Below the pieces are notes generated by a model. The model was not told the origin of the DNA. It saw only the letters and a list, made by a program, of their open reading frames with translations, and searched no databases. Positions 16,217 to 25,863 of a stretch of 64,000 nt of DNA are shown here, in pieces; within the stretch, counting starts at the first letter, position 1; the number at the start of each line of letters is the position of its first letter. This DNA is from Streptomyces sp. NBC_01471 (GTDB lineage: Bacteria > Actinomycetota > Actinomycetes > Streptomycetales > Streptomycetaceae): contig NZ_CP109450.1 in assembly GCF_041438865.1 (NCBI RefSeq), positions 1,648,501-1,712,500 on the forward strand, written 5' to 3'. Both the position numbers and the translations under genes were made by a program.

Positions 16217-17719
16217 CTAGTCGCAGCCACAGCCTCCGGCCGAGGCCGGTTCCGGCGCCGGTGCGCCGATGCCCGGGATGCCGAGCATGACTCCGGCCGG
16301 CCTGGCCGCCGCCGCGGTGTTGCGCTTCTCCCAGGCGTCCCCGGACCGGGTGCGCCGCACGGCCATGGCCGGGCCCTCGGCGAGCAGATGGTGCGGCGCC
16401 GCGTAAGTGATCTCCACCGTCACCACATCGCCGGGGCGCACCTCGGTGTCCGGCTTGGTGAAGTGCACCAGCCGGCTGTCCGGCGCCCGTCCGGAGAGGC
16501 GGTGCGTCGCGCCGTCCTTGCGGCCCTCGCCCTCGGCGACCATGACGTCCACCGTGCGGCCGACCTGGGTCTTGTTCTCCTCCCAGGAGATCTCCTCCTG
16601 GAGCGCCGAGAGCCGCATGTAGCGCTCCTGGACGACCTCCTTGGGGACCTGGCCGTCCATGGTCGCGGCCGGGGTCCCCGGCCGCTTGGAGTACTGGAAG
16701 GTGAAGGCCTGTGCGAAGCGCGCCTCGCGGACCGCGTGCATCGTCTGCTGGAAGTCCTCCTCGGTCTCGCCGGGGAAGCCAACGATGATGTCGGTGGAGA
16801 TCGCGGCGTGCGGGATGGCGGCCCTCACCTTGTCGATGATCCCGAGGAAACGCTCCTGCCGGTAGGAACGGCGCATCGCCTTGAGGACCGTGTCCGAACC
16901 GGACTGCATCGGCATGTGCAGCTGCGGCATCACGTTCGGCGTCTCGGCCATCGCCGCGATCACGTCGTCCGTGAAGTCCCGCGGATGCGGCGAGGTGAAG
17001 CGGACCCGCTCGAGACCCTCGATCTTCCCGCAGGCGCGCAGCAGCTTGGAGAAGGCCTCGCGGTCGCCGATGTCCGAGCCGTACGCGTTGACGTTCTGGC
17101 CGAGCAGCGTGATCTCCGAGACGCCCTCGTCCACCAGCGCCTCGATCTCGGCGAGGATGTCGCCGGGCCTGCGGTCCTTCTCCTTGCCGCGCAGCGCGGG
17201 CACGATACAGAAGGTGCAGGTGTTGTTGCAGCCGACGGAGATCGAGACCCACGCGGCGTACGCGCTCTCGCGCCGGGTCGGCAGTGTCGAGGGGAACGCT
17301 TCGAGCGACTCGGCGATCTCGACCTGCGCCTCGCCCTCGATCCGGGAGCGCTCCAGCAGCACCGGGAGCTTGCCGATGTTGTGGGTGCCGAAGACGACGT
17401 CGACCCACGGCGCCCGCCGGACAATGGTGTCCCGGTCCTTCTGGGCCAGGCAGCCGCCGACCGCGATCTGCATGCCGGGGCGCCTGGTCTTCATCGGGGC
17501 GAGCCTGCCGAGGTTGCCGTACAGCTTGTTGTCGGCGTTCTCGCGCACCGCGCAGGTGTTGAAGACGACGACATCGGCGTCCCCGTCGGCGCCCGCCGGC
17601 GCACGGACGTATCCGGCGTCCTCCAGAAGCCCCGACAGCCGTTCGCTGTCGTGGACGTTCATCTGGCAGCCGTAGGTGCGGATCTCGTAACTTCGGTTCA
17701 GGGTGTCCTGCGCGGTCAT
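16217..17719 (-). CDS. miaB: tRNA-2-methylthio-N6-dimethylallyladenosine synthase
   Basis: A 500-residue radical-SAM methylthiotransferase that adds the methylthio group to position 2 of i6A37, following MiaA. The UPF0004 domain carries YGCQMN, NTCAVRE and GGCLAQ, whose cysteines bind the auxiliary 4Fe-4S cluster. The radical-SAM motif CNNTCTFC is near residue 167. A C-terminal TRAM domain follows, and a short Gly/Cys-containing tail (GGCGCD) ends the protein. The start ATG at 17719 gives the normal family N-terminus. Confidence 0.96.
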   Translation of the reverse strand: MTAQDTLNRSYEIRTYGCQMNVHDSERLSGLLEDAGYVRAPAGADGDADVVVFNTCAVRENADNKLYGNLGRLAPMKTRRPGMQIAVGGCLAQKDRDTIVRRAPWVDVVFGTHNIGKLPVLLERSRIEGEAQVEIAESLEAFPSTLPTRRESAYAAWVSISVGCNNTCTFCIVPALRGKEKDRRPGDILAEIEALVDEGVSEITLLGQNVNAYGSDIGDREAFSKLLRACGKIEGLERVRFTSPHPRDFTDDVIAAMAETPNVMPQLHMPMQSGSDTVLKAMRRSYRQERFLGIIDKVRAAIPHAAISTDIIVGFPGETEEDFQQTMHAVREARFAQAFTFQYSKRPGTPAATMDGQVPKEVVQERYMRLSALQEEISWEENKTQVGRTVDVMVAEGEGRKDGATHRLSGRAPDSRLVHFTKPDTEVRPGDVVTVEITYAAPHHLLAEGPAMAVRRTRSGDAWEKRNTAAAARPAGVMLGIPGIGAPAPEPASAGGCGCD

Positions 17720-17783
17720 GTCACCAGGGTAGGCGGTGCCGGGCGGAGCTCCCGCCCCGGCCGTGGACGCGGGCCCGGGGCCC

Positions 17784-18443
17784 TCAGCTCCCGCCGGTGC
17801 TGTCGTCGACGTCGTACTGCAGGCGCTGGGAGACCTCGACGACGCCGTCCACCCCCCGGCACAGCCGTACCGCCGCCGGAATCACGCTCCGCCGCTCGAC
17901 CAGACCGCTGAGCATGACGTGGCCGTCGCTGACGTCCACCGTGATCGCGGAGGGTGAGAGACCCAGCGTCCGGGTCAGGACGCCTTCGAGCACCTCCTCC
18001 TGGATGGCGCGGTCGCGGCGCAGGAAGACCTGGAGGAGGTCACTGCGGCTGATCACCCCGGCCAGCCGGCCGGTGTCGTCGACGACCGGCAGGCGTTTGA
18101 CGCTCCGGGCCTGCATCAGCCAGCCGGCCTCGACGATGGTCCAGTCCGGGTGCGCGACCACCGCCGGGCTGGTCATGAGCCCTTCCGCGGTGGTCGCCTC
18201 GGTCTTGGACCGGTGTTCGGACTCCTGCCGGACGGCCGGCAGGAGGGCGGTCAGGCCCAGCTGCTTGCGCAGCAGATCGGCCTCGGAGACCACGCCCACC
18301 GGCCGGTCGTCGTCATCCACGACGGGAACGGCCGAAATCCGGTGTTCGGTGAGCAGCCGGGCGATCTCCTTGAGGAACGTCCCCCGCTGCACCCGTACGA
18401 CATTGGTCGACATCATCTGTCCGACGGTTCGGCTCGACGTCAC
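17784..18443 (-). CDS. CBS-pair and BON domain protein
   Basis: A 219-residue soluble protein. Two CBS domains occupy about residues 8-65 and 88-145 (VGQMMSTNV and [11 protein letters not shown] begin them; [10 protein letters not shown] and VKRLPVVDD are the core strands). A BON domain follows at about 150-210. CBS pairs bind adenine nucleotides; in actinobacteria this architecture is common among stress or dormancy proteins. The GTG at 18443 is preceded by GGAGG six bases upstream. It is divergent from the TAXI protein gene across 222 bases that contain GATCAACGATCAA and a short CCGGA/TCCGG inverted repeat. Regulation unknown. Confidence 0.85.
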   Translation of the reverse strand: MTSSRTVGQMMSTNVVRVQRGTFLKEIARLLTEHRISAVPVVDDDDRPVGVVSEADLLRKQLGLTALLPAVRQESEHRSKTEATTAEGLMTSPAVVAHPDWTIVEAGWLMQARSVKRLPVVDDTGRLAGVISRSDLLQVFLRRDRAIQEEVLEGVLTRTLGLSPSAITVDVSDGHVMLSGLVERRSVIPAAVRLCRGVDGVVEVSQRLQYDVDDSTGGS

Positions 18444-18665
18444 TGCGGTCCTCCGGGGCACGGTCCAGCGGCAATCGGCTGCCGACTGGTGATCAACGAT
18501 CAATAGTGACAGCCACTGACCGGACCGAATAATTCCGGATGGGTGACGGAGGAGCGACCGCCCGGCAGCGCACGGCGACGGGCCGGGACCGCGCCCCGGC
18601 GCTCCACCCCGTCCGCTGTCCCGCTCCCCTGTTCGCCAGGGGCGTGAACTGGCAGGATCGCGCGC

Positions 18666-19661
18666 ATGCCCAAGGCTCTGCCCCGTATCAGCCGCCGCCG
18701 CGCCGTCCAGGGCGCGGCGGCCGCACTGGTGATCTCCGGGCCGCTGATGTGGTGGCTGCTGCCCATCGGCTCGCCCTCCCCGCATGGAACCGTGACCTTC
18801 AGTACGGGGGTGCGGACCGGCGTGTACCAGCTCTACGGGAAGCTGCTCAGCCCCACGCTCGCCCACGACCTGCCCGGGGTGGACATACGCCTCCAGCCGA
18901 GCGAGGGCTCCCAGCAGAATCTCGCCAGGGTGGCGACCGGCAAGGCCGACTTCACCATCGCGACTGCCGACGCGATCGCAAAGTACATCGAGGACGGCAA
19001 GCCGGGCGCGGACCGGCTGCGCGGCTGCGCGCGGCTGTACGACGACTACGTGCAGCTCGCCGTCGAGGACGGCTCCCCCGTCCGGCGCGCCGCCGATCTG
19101 CGGCACAAGCGGGTCGCCGTGGGCCAGCCCGGATCCGGTGTGCGGCTGATAGCGGACCGTGCGCTGCGCGCTGCCGGGATCGACCCGCACAAGGACATCA
19201 CCGCCGTGCCGGCGGGGATCGACACCAGCCCGGGGCTGCTCAAGGCCGGCAAGATCGACGCGTTCTTCTGGTCGGGCGGGCTGCCGACCGACGCGGTACG
19301 CGATCTGGCCGCGCGCGATCCGATCCGGCTGATTCCGCTCGACGATCTGGTGACGCGGCTGCACGCGGCGGGCGGCACCACCCGCTACTACCGCTCGGCC
19401 GTGATGCCGGCCGACGCCTACCGCCAGGCCCGTAACGGCGCCCCGGTACCCACCTTCGCGGTTGCGAACGTACTCGTCACCACCGACCGCGAGGACCCGA
19501 AGCTGACCGAGGGCTTCACCCGCAGCGTGATCCGCAGCCGCGACCGCATCGGGCGGCAGGTGCACGCGGCGCAGCTCGTCGACGTACGGACGGCTATTTA
19601 TACGGACCCGCTGAAGCTGGACGAGGGCGCACGGCGCTACTACCGGTCGGTCAAGCCCTGA
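18666..19661 (+). CDS. TAXI-family substrate-binding protein
   Basis: A 331-residue periplasmic-binding-type protein of the TRAP-associated extracytoplasmic immunogenic (TAXI) family. The N-terminus contains RISRRRAVQG followed by a hydrophobic segment, which could be a Tat-like signal or a membrane anchor. Early motif TVTFSTGVRTGVYQLYG and the later VAVGQPGSGVRLIADR are typical. TAXI proteins normally feed a fused TRAP DctQM permease, but none is in the window. The neighbour on the convergent strand is the glutamate sensor kinase gene, and TAXI ligands often include glutamate, so a sensing role with gluRK is possible but is only inference. Confidence 0.85.
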   Translation: MPKALPRISRRRAVQGAAAALVISGPLMWWLLPIGSPSPHGTVTFSTGVRTGVYQLYGKLLSPTLAHDLPGVDIRLQPSEGSQQNLARVATGKADFTIATADAIAKYIEDGKPGADRLRGCARLYDDYVQLAVEDGSPVRRAADLRHKRVAVGQPGSGVRLIADRALRAAGIDPHKDITAVPAGIDTSPGLLKAGKIDAFFWSGGLPTDAVRDLAARDPIRLIPLDDLVTRLHAAGGTTRYYRSAVMPADAYRQARNGAPVPTFAVANVLVTTDREDPKLTEGFTRSVIRSRDRIGRQVHAAQLVDVRTAIYTDPLKLDEGARRYYRSVKP

Positions 19662-19695
19662 CCGGGGCGGCGTCGCACACCGGCGCGCCGGGAGC

Positions 19696-21090
19696 CTAGG
19701 TTTCCGGCGAGGTGCGCGGGACCGTCACGGTCACCCGCAGCCCGTGCGGTTCGTTCTGTTCGTACGAGATCGTGCCGCGGCCCGCTGTGAGCAGGGCGCG
19801 CGAGATGGAGAGGCCGAGACCCGAGCCCTTGATGTTCTGATGGTGGCCGCTGCGCCAGAAGCGGTCGCCGATCCGGGCGAGTTCGTCCTTGCTCAGGCCG
19901 GGTCCGCCGTCGGCGACCGTGATCCGGGAGGTGGAGCCGTGGGAGTCGGTCTCGACCCGTACCTCCTCTCCTCCGGGAGTGAATTTCAGCGCGTTGTCGA
20001 TCACCGCGTCCAGGGCGCTGGAGAGCGCGACGGGGTCGGCCCAGGCGGTCACCGCAGCGGCGCCCACCTCGGTGAGCCGGACGCCCTTGCCCTCCGCGAC
20101 CGGGCGCCAGGCCGAGACCCGCTCGGCCGCCAGCTCGGCGATGTCGGTGAGCCGCAGTTCCGCGGCGGTGTGCTCGGCCAGCGCGAGGTCGAGGAGGTCG
20201 TCGAGGACCTGGCCCAGCCGCTTGCCCTCGGTACGTACGGAGGCGATCTCCTCATTGCCCTCGGGGAGTTCGAAGGCCAGCAGCTCGATCCGCAGCAGCA
20301 GCGCGGCGAGCGGATTGCGCAACTGGTGGGACGCGTCGGCGACGAAGGCCCGCTGCTGCTCCAGCACGTCCTCGACGTTGTCGGCCATCTCGTTGAACGA
20401 CCGCGCCAGACGGCGCAGTTCCGGCGGACCGCTGCCGGAGGCGACCCGTGACTTCATCAGCCCGGTCGCGATGCCGTGGGTGGCGGCGTCCAGCGTCCGT
20501 ACCGGAAGCAGCACCCAGCCCGTGAGGCGGAAGGCGGCGCCCACCGCGAGCAGCATCGCCCCCGCCTCGCCCGCGCCGATGAGCAGCCAGCCGCGGAGGG
20601 TCCGGGAACGCATCTGGTCGGTGGGCGAGTCGGTGACCACCACCGCGATCACGTCGCCGTTCCTCACGACGGGCGACGCGACGATCAGCCGCCCGTGCTG
20701 CCAGGGCCAGATCTGCGCCGGGTCCCGGCTGCGCCGTCCCGCGAGCGCGTCCTCGAAGGCGGTCCGGCCCTCACCGCGCGCCGGTACCGTCCAGGACTGC
20801 GGGGCCGCGGCCATGGCGATGCCGTCGCGGTAGAAGACACCGGCCCGGATGCCGTACACCGTCTCGTAGCGGGCCAGTTCCTTCTGGAGCGTGTCGTGCC
20901 GCTCCTGCTCGCTGGCCGGAATCTCGGTGACGAACTGCGCCTCCTCAGCCATCCGCGCGGTGTCGTCGATCCGGTCGACGACCACGTTCTGCTGCGCGGC
21001 GGCGGCCACGCTCATGGCGAGCGGGAAGCCGAGCGCGAGCAGCACTCCGGCCATGAGGACGATGAGCAGCGGAAGCAGTCGGGCGCGCAC
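19696..21090 (-). CDS. gluK: Sensor histidine kinase GluK
   Basis: A 464-residue membrane histidine kinase. There are two transmembrane segments, near residues 5-33 and about 150-185, flanking an extracytoplasmic sensor loop. A HAMP linker follows, then the phosphoacceptor His in ADASHQLRNPL near residue 252, and the ATPase N box VIDNALKFTPGG with the G boxes ADGGPGLS and GSGLGLSI. It lies 15 bases downstream of the response regulator gene and faces the gluABCD operon. This matches GluR-GluK of S. coelicolor, described as sensing glutamate and controlling its uptake. The assignment rests on gene order plus family. Confidence 0.88.
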   Translation of the reverse strand: MRARLLPLLIVLMAGVLLALGFPLAMSVAAAAQQNVVVDRIDDTARMAEEAQFVTEIPASEQERHDTLQKELARYETVYGIRAGVFYRDGIAMAAAPQSWTVPARGEGRTAFEDALAGRRSRDPAQIWPWQHGRLIVASPVVRNGDVIAVVVTDSPTDQMRSRTLRGWLLIGAGEAGAMLLAVGAAFRLTGWVLLPVRTLDAATHGIATGLMKSRVASGSGPPELRRLARSFNEMADNVEDVLEQQRAFVADASHQLRNPLAALLLRIELLAFELPEGNEEIASVRTEGKRLGQVLDDLLDLALAEHTAAELRLTDIAELAAERVSAWRPVAEGKGVRLTEVGAAAVTAWADPVALSSALDAVIDNALKFTPGGEEVRVETDSHGSTSRITVADGGPGLSKDELARIGDRFWRSGHHQNIKGSGLGLSISRALLTAGRGTISYEQNEPHGLRVTVTVPRTSPET

Positions 21091-21105
21091 GGGCCGGGCC
21101 GCGCC

Positions 21106-21795
21106 TCAGGCCGGGACGACGAGGCGGTAGCCGACGCCGCGCACGGTCTCGATCAGGGCGGGCAGATGCAGTTTGGAGCGCAGCGACGCGACGTGCACCT
21201 CAAGGGTGCGTCCGGTCCCCTCCCAGCTGGTCTGCCAGACCTCACTGATGATCTGCTCCCGGCGGAAGACGACGCCGGGGCGCTGGGCGAGCAGCGCCAG
21301 CAGGTCGAACTCCTTGCGGGTCAGCTGGATCTCGCTGCCCTCCACACTGACGCGCCGGGTGGGGAGCTGGATCTCGACGGGCCCGACCCGGAGCGCGGCC
21401 GCCGGGACCGGCCCGGTGTCCTCGCCCGCAGCCTTGCGCCGGCTGACGGCATGGATCCGGGCGAGCAGCTCGCCCGTGTCGTAGGGCTTGACGACGTAGT
21501 CGTCGGCGCCGAGGTTCAGGCCGTGGATGCGGGACCGCACGTCGGCCCGGGCCGTCACCATGATCACCGGGGTCGCCGTGCGTTTGCGGATCTTGCTGCA
21601 GACCTCGTATCCGTCCAGGTCGGGCAGGCCGAGGTCGAGCAGTATGACGCCGAAGGGCTCCTGCTCGTCCGGCAGGAGGGAGCGGAGCGCCTCCTCACCG
21701 TTACGGGCGTGCACGACTTTGAAACCGTGCCTGGCCAGTACGGCGGACAGGGCGGCGGCCACGTGGTTGTCGTCCTCGACGAGCAGCAGTCTCAT
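21106..21795 (-). CDS. gluR: OmpR-family response regulator GluR
   Basis: A 229-residue regulator. The receiver domain has the acidic pair EDD at 7-9, phospho-acceptor D54 in LLDLGLPDLDG, and the switch Lys in YVVKPYD. The winged-helix DNA-binding domain (about 130-225) includes LTRKEFDLLALLA and VRGVGYRLV. It is divergent from gluA across 285 bases and co-transcribed with gluK. By analogy with S. coelicolor it activates gluABCD in response to glutamate. Confidence 0.9.
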   Translation of the reverse strand: MRLLLVEDDNHVAAALSAVLARHGFKVVHARNGEEALRSLLPDEQEPFGVILLDLGLPDLDGYEVCSKIRKRTATPVIMVTARADVRSRIHGLNLGADDYVVKPYDTGELLARIHAVSRRKAAGEDTGPVPAAALRVGPVEIQLPTRRVSVEGSEIQLTRKEFDLLALLAQRPGVVFRREQIISEVWQTSWEGTGRTLEVHVASLRSKLHLPALIETVRGVGYRLVVPA

Positions 21796-22080
21796 GGGCC
21801 CCTTCTGCGGTGCGCTCTTCCGTCATCCGTACGTCTCGTCATCCATGCCGATGGCTGCCGCACCAGTCAAGGGTGTTCCGGTTCCTGCGGGGGTTCCGTT
21901 ACGCACCCGGTACTCCGGTCATGACCTCGCTCACCAGGAGTGGCCGGGCCGTGCCCACGTGCAACCAGATCGTGATGCTCAATTTCCGCTCAGATGTGAT
22001 GACGCTGGTAGGGGCATCTCATTACTGTCCTCATCAACCCCGACCGCACTTGCGGTTGAGGAGGACGGAGCGAACAGCCG
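21796..22080. promoter_or_regulatory. Divergent gluR / gluA control region
   Basis: This 285-base region must hold the promoters of gluRK and gluABCD and the GluR binding site. The sequence around 21990-22030 is relatively AT-rich (ATCTCATTACTG), which is where I would place the gluA promoter. A short ACCGCA/TGCGGT hairpin lies just before GAGGAGG ahead of gluA. I cannot define the GluR box by eye. Confidence 0.45.
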
Positions 22081-22875
22081 ATGAGCGGAGTGCCAGTGAC
22101 CAAGTCCGCCGAGCCCGCCGAGGACTCTTTGCCGGTGTCGGACGACCTGGTCGTACTGAGCAACGTCAATAAGCACTTCGGCGCGCTCCATGTACTCCAG
22201 GACATCGACCTCACCATCGCCCGCGGCGAGGTCGTCGTCGTCATCGGGCCCTCGGGGTCCGGCAAGTCCACACTGTGCCGCACCATCAACCGTCTGGAGA
22301 CAGTCGACTCCGGCGCGATAACGATCGACGGAAAGCCCCTCCCCGCCGAGGGCCGGGAGCTGGCCAGGCTGCGCGCCGATGTCGGCATGGTCTTCCAGTC
22401 GTTCAACCTCTTCGCGCACAAGACGGTTCTGCAGAACGTGATGCTCGGCCAGATCAAGGTGCGCAAGGCCGAGAAGAAGGCCGCCGAGGACAAGGCGCGT
22501 GCGCTGCTGGACCGGGTGGGCGTGGGAGCGCAGGCCGACAAGTACCCCGCGCAGCTCTCCGGCGGCCAGCAGCAGCGCGTCGCCATCGCACGGGCGCTGG
22601 CGATGGACCCCAAGGTCATGCTCTTCGACGAGCCGACCTCGGCGCTCGACCCCGAGATGATCAATGAGGTCCTCGAGGTCATGCAGCAGCTGGCTCGTGA
22701 CGGCATGACGATGATCGTCGTCACCCACGAGATGGGCTTCGCGCGCTCCGCTGCCAACCGGGTCGTCTTCATGGCCGACGGGAAGATCGTCGAAGAGGCC
22801 GTCCCGGAGCAGTTCTTCAGCAACCCCCGCAGTGACCGCGCGAAGGACTTCCTGTCGAAGATCCTTCACCACTGA
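22081..22875 (+). CDS. gluA: Glutamate ABC transporter ATP-binding protein
   Basis: A 264-residue polar-amino-acid ABC ATPase. Walker [10 protein letters not shown], signature LSGGQQQR and Walker B VMLFDEP are intact, followed by the D-loop SALDPE and the switch His in VTHEMGF. It energises uptake through GluC and GluD with GluB as binding protein. The ATG at 22081 has GGAG about ten bases upstream; a GTG at 22096 has a closer GGAG and would remove five residues. It is the first gene of the operon. Confidence 0.94.
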   Translation: MSGVPVTKSAEPAEDSLPVSDDLVVLSNVNKHFGALHVLQDIDLTIARGEVVVVIGPSGSGKSTLCRTINRLETVDSGAITIDGKPLPAEGRELARLRADVGMVFQSFNLFAHKTVLQNVMLGQIKVRKAEKKAAEDKARALLDRVGVGAQADKYPAQLSGGQQQRVAIARALAMDPKVMLFDEPTSALDPEMINEVLEVMQQLARDGMTMIVVTHEMGFARSAANRVVFMADGKIVEEAVPEQFFSNPRSDRAKDFLSKILHH

Positions 22876-22918
22876 TGAGACAGACGTCCAACGTGCGCCG
22901 AAATAGAGGATGTTCAGC

Positions 22919-23839
22919 ATGAAGTTCCGTAAGTCCGCCGCCTTCGCGACGATCGCCGTGCTCGCTCTCACCGGAACCGCCTGCGGCGGCAAGTCTGGTT
23001 CGGCCGGCGACAACGGCGCGGCGGAGCCCGGCGCCGCCAACGCTCCCAAGCTCCCCACGTACACGGTCGCCAAGAACGTCTCCCTCGACTCCGCCACGCT
23101 CAAGAGGGCCAAGAAGCGCGGCAAGCTGGTCATCGGCGCGAAGGCCGACCAGCCGTACCTCGGCTTCGAGGACCAGTCGACCAAGGAGCGCTCCGGCTTC
23201 GACGTCGAGGTCGCCCGGATGATCGCCGCGGACCTGGGCTTCTCGAAGGACCAGATCGAGTGGAAGACCGTGGACTCCGGTATCCGTGAGACCGCCATCT
23301 CCAAGGGCCAGGTCGACTACTTCGTCGGCACGTACTCGATCAACGACGAGCGCAAGAAGCTCGTCGGATTCGCCGGCCCCTACTACAAGGCGGGCGCCTC
23401 GCTGCTCGTCCGCAAGGACGAGAAGGCCATCACGGGTCCGGAGACCCTGAAGGGCAAGAAGGTCTGCTCGATCAAGGGCTCCACCCCGCTCGCGGAGATC
23501 GAGAAGCCGAAGTACGGCGCGAAGACCACCGAGCTCGCCAAGTACTCCGACTGCGTGCAGGAGCTGCTGACGAAGCAGGTCGACGCGGTCACCACCGACG
23601 ACGCGATCCTCAAGGGGTACGCGGCCCAGAACCCGAAGAAGCTTCAGGTGGTCGGCAAGCCGTTCACCGTGGAGCCCTACGGCATCGGCATGAACAAGAG
23701 CGACAAGGCGCTGCGCGACTTCATGGACTCGGCCCTGGAGAAGCACGTCAAGGACGGCACGTACAAGAAGATCTACGACGCCACCCTGGGCCTGTCGGGC
23801 TCCTCGTACGTCGCACCGCCGGCCGTAGAGCGCTACTGA
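22919..23839 (+). CDS. gluB: Glutamate-binding lipoprotein
   Basis: A 306-residue class 3 solute-binding protein. The signal peptide ends in the lipobox LTGTAC, giving a membrane-anchored receptor. The mature protein contains LVIGAKADQPYLGFED and GFDVEVARMIAADLG, characteristic of polar-amino-acid receptors. The ATG at 22919 has AGAGGA about eight bases upstream; an ATG nine bases earlier is too close to it. A perfect palindrome follows its stop and may stabilise the gluAB part of the message so that receptor exceeds permease. Confidence 0.94.
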   Translation: MKFRKSAAFATIAVLALTGTACGGKSGSAGDNGAAEPGAANAPKLPTYTVAKNVSLDSATLKRAKKRGKLVIGAKADQPYLGFEDQSTKERSGFDVEVARMIAADLGFSKDQIEWKTVDSGIRETAISKGQVDYFVGTYSINDERKKLVGFAGPYYKAGASLLVRKDEKAITGPETLKGKKVCSIKGSTPLAEIEKPKYGAKTTELAKYSDCVQELLTKQVDAVTTDDAILKGYAAQNPKKLQVVGKPFTVEPYGIGMNKSDKALRDFMDSALEKHVKDGTYKKIYDATLGLSGSSYVAPPAVERY

Positions 23840-23905
23840 TCCACCCGGCACCGCGGACCGGCCGCCCCAACGGCCGGCCCGTACCGCCTGTCCGTAAGCG
23901 CTGAA

Positions 23906-23931
23906 GCGCCCCGTACCCGGGTACGGGGCGC
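23906..23931 (+). terminator. Perfect 26-bp palindrome between gluB and gluC
   Basis: Thirteen-base arms are exact reverse complements centred on CCC/GGG. It lies within the operon between receptor and permease genes, where such structures often act as a partial terminator or as a 3-prime barrier that raises receptor message levels. It is not a full operon end, since gluC has no other obvious promoter. Confidence 0.6.
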
Positions 23932-23976
23932 CGCGCCCCCTGTCTTCCAGCTGCTGCCCGCCGACGCGGAGACCTC

Positions 23977-24624
23977 ATGAACGTACTTTTCGACCACTTT
24001 TCGGCGTTCCGCGACGGCTTCATAGGAACCCTGGAGATCACCGTCATCAGCACGGTCATCGCCTGCGTCCTCGGCATCGTCATCGCCGGCTTCCGGGTCT
24101 CGCCCGTGCCCCCGCTGCGGTTCTTCGGGACGGCCTGGGTCACGATCCTGCGGAACACCCCACTGACCCTGCTCTTCCTCGTCGCCACCTTCGTGGTCCC
24201 CGAGATCTTCTTCCCGGGCATGAGCCCCTTCCTCCTGGCATCGCTCGCGCTCGGCTTCTACACCTCGTCGTTCATCTGCGAAGCCATCAGGTCCGGTATC
24301 GGCACGGTCCCGGTCGGACAGGCCGAGGCGGCCCGCTCGCTCGGTCTGAGCTTCTCGCAGACCCTGCGGATGGTGGTGCTGCCGCAGGCCACCCGTACCG
24401 TCATCGCCCCGCTGAGCAGCATCATCATCGCGCTCACCAAGAATTCCGCCATCGCGGGTGCCTTCAGCGTCACCGAACTCTTCGGCTGGCAGAAGGCCAT
24501 GAGCGATCTGGGGTACGGAATCGTCCCCATCTTCATCTGGGTCGCCATCGGCTACCTGATCATCACCTTCGCGATCAGCGGCATCTTCCGCCTCGTCGAG
24601 AGCCGTATGGAGGTCGCCCGATGA
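23977..24624 (+). CDS. gluC: Glutamate ABC transporter permease
   Basis: A 215-residue His/Glu/Gln/Arg-type permease with about five transmembrane segments. The EAA loop that docks on the ATPase is visible as GQAEAARSLGLSFSQTLRMVVLPQA near the middle of the protein. It shares a four-base ATGA overlap with gluD, so the two permease subunits are translationally coupled. Confidence 0.94.
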   Translation: MNVLFDHFSAFRDGFIGTLEITVISTVIACVLGIVIAGFRVSPVPPLRFFGTAWVTILRNTPLTLLFLVATFVVPEIFFPGMSPFLLASLALGFYTSSFICEAIRSGIGTVPVGQAEAARSLGLSFSQTLRMVVLPQATRTVIAPLSSIIIALTKNSAIAGAFSVTELFGWQKAMSDLGYGIVPIFIWVAIGYLIITFAISGIFRLVESRMEVAR

Positions 24625-25508
24625 GTGCCAGCGTGCTCTACGACTCACCCGGCCCCAAGGCCGTCGTACGCAACCGGATCTTCTCGGTCCTCGGCAGTGC
24701 GGCCATCCTCGCGCTGATCGTCGTCGCCGTCGTACGTCTCTCCAGCAAGGGAGACCTCGACGGTGGTATGTGGGACATCTTCAACTACAGCGGTATCCGC
24801 ACGAACATCGCCGACGCCGTCGTCGCCACGCTGAAGGCGTTCGCGCTGGGCGCGGCGGGTTCACTCATCCTGGGCGTGGTGCTGGTCGTCGGCCGGCTCT
24901 CCGACCACCGCCCGGTGCGGTGGCTGGCGACCGCGTTCATCGAACTGTTCCGTTCCCTCCCGCTGCTGATCACCATCTACGCGATCTGGGTCGGGTTCCT
25001 CACCGACTACTCGATGTGGGCGCTGGCTCTGGGTCTGGCGGTCTACAACGGCTGTGTGCAGGCCGAGGTGCTCAGGGCCGGCATCAACTCCGTGCCGAAG
25101 GGGCAGCGCGAAGCCGCGTACGCCCTGGGTATGCGGAAGTCGCAGGTCGTGGCGACGGTGCTGATGCCGCAGGCCGTCCGCGCGATGCTGCCGACCATCA
25201 TCAGTCAGCTGGTCGTCACGCTGAAGGACACGTCGCTCGGCTACATCATTCTCTATCCGGAGCTGCTGGCGACCGCACGGCTGATCGCCAGCAACACGCC
25301 GGTCAACGGGCAGTACCCGTACGTCTCGACGATCGTCGTCATCGGCGCCATCTACCTGGCGATGTGCCTGCTCCTGTCGGCGCTCGCCACCTGGATCGAG
25401 AAGCGCGGCCGCCGGACGAAGACGGGGATCTCCGTGGGCCCCGCGGCCGTACCCCCCGAGGTGCAGGGCGCGTCCGACGCGGTCGGGGGCAGCCCGGCCG
25501 GGGTCTGA
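24621..25508 (+). CDS. gluD: Glutamate ABC transporter permease
   Basis: A 295-residue partner permease. It is longer than GluC because of an extra N-terminal cytoplasmic and membrane segment and a hydrophilic C-terminal tail rich in Gly, Pro and Ala. The EAA loop reads GQREAAYALGMRKSQVVATV. Its start overlaps the gluC stop by four bases. A long inverted repeat begins directly after its stop codon and ends the operon. Confidence 0.94.
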   Translation: MSASVLYDSPGPKAVVRNRIFSVLGSAAILALIVVAVVRLSSKGDLDGGMWDIFNYSGIRTNIADAVVATLKAFALGAAGSLILGVVLVVGRLSDHRPVRWLATAFIELFRSLPLLITIYAIWVGFLTDYSMWALALGLAVYNGCVQAEVLRAGINSVPKGQREAAYALGMRKSQVVATVLMPQAVRAMLPTIISQLVVTLKDTSLGYIILYPELLATARLIASNTPVNGQYPYVSTIVVIGAIYLAMCLLLSALATWIEKRGRRTKTGISVGPAAVPPEVQGASDAVGGSPAGV

Positions 25509-25566
25509 GCACATCCCGTGGTCTCCGCCGCTCCGCACATCGGGCGGCGGAGACCACGGGATGTGC
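25509..25566 (+). terminator. gluABCD operon terminator
   Basis: The 22-base arms 25509-25530 and 25545-25566 are exact reverse complements with a 14-base loop. The left arm starts immediately after the gluD stop codon. Confidence 0.85.
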
Positions 25567-25863
25567 AGAACGACGCGGGTGAGGTGAACCCACGTCAGGA
25601 CGTGCTGGGTGCGCACGCGTTCACGGCACGGAAGCATTGCAGCCACGGACCTGTTCCGGGCACCGACGGCGGGCAGCGGCTCAGGCTGCCCGCCGTCCGC
25701 CCGTCTCCGCCGCTTTCCGCAGCTCGGCGGGTGACAGTGGCTCCGCCGCATCCCGCCGTCACTTGACGCAAGCACGCGCAGTGGGTTGCATACGTTCTGT
25801 GATCGCGCACCGGGCTCTACCTGCCATCAGTCACTTCTCCGCACGGGTTCGAGGAGCCGCACC
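25567..25863. other. Intergenic region upstream of the flavin monooxygenase gene
   Basis: About 300 bases. A possible promoter lies near its right end: TTGACG at 25763, then TTGCAT after 17 bases, about 75 bases before the chosen start. I see nothing else recognisable and no coding signal. Confidence 0.35.

Noticed and set aside
16083..17408. Open upstream extension of the dioxygenase-like frame
   Set aside because: It is an out-of-frame reading of miaB with Arg/Gly-rich sequence. The dioxygenase-like protein starts at 16082.
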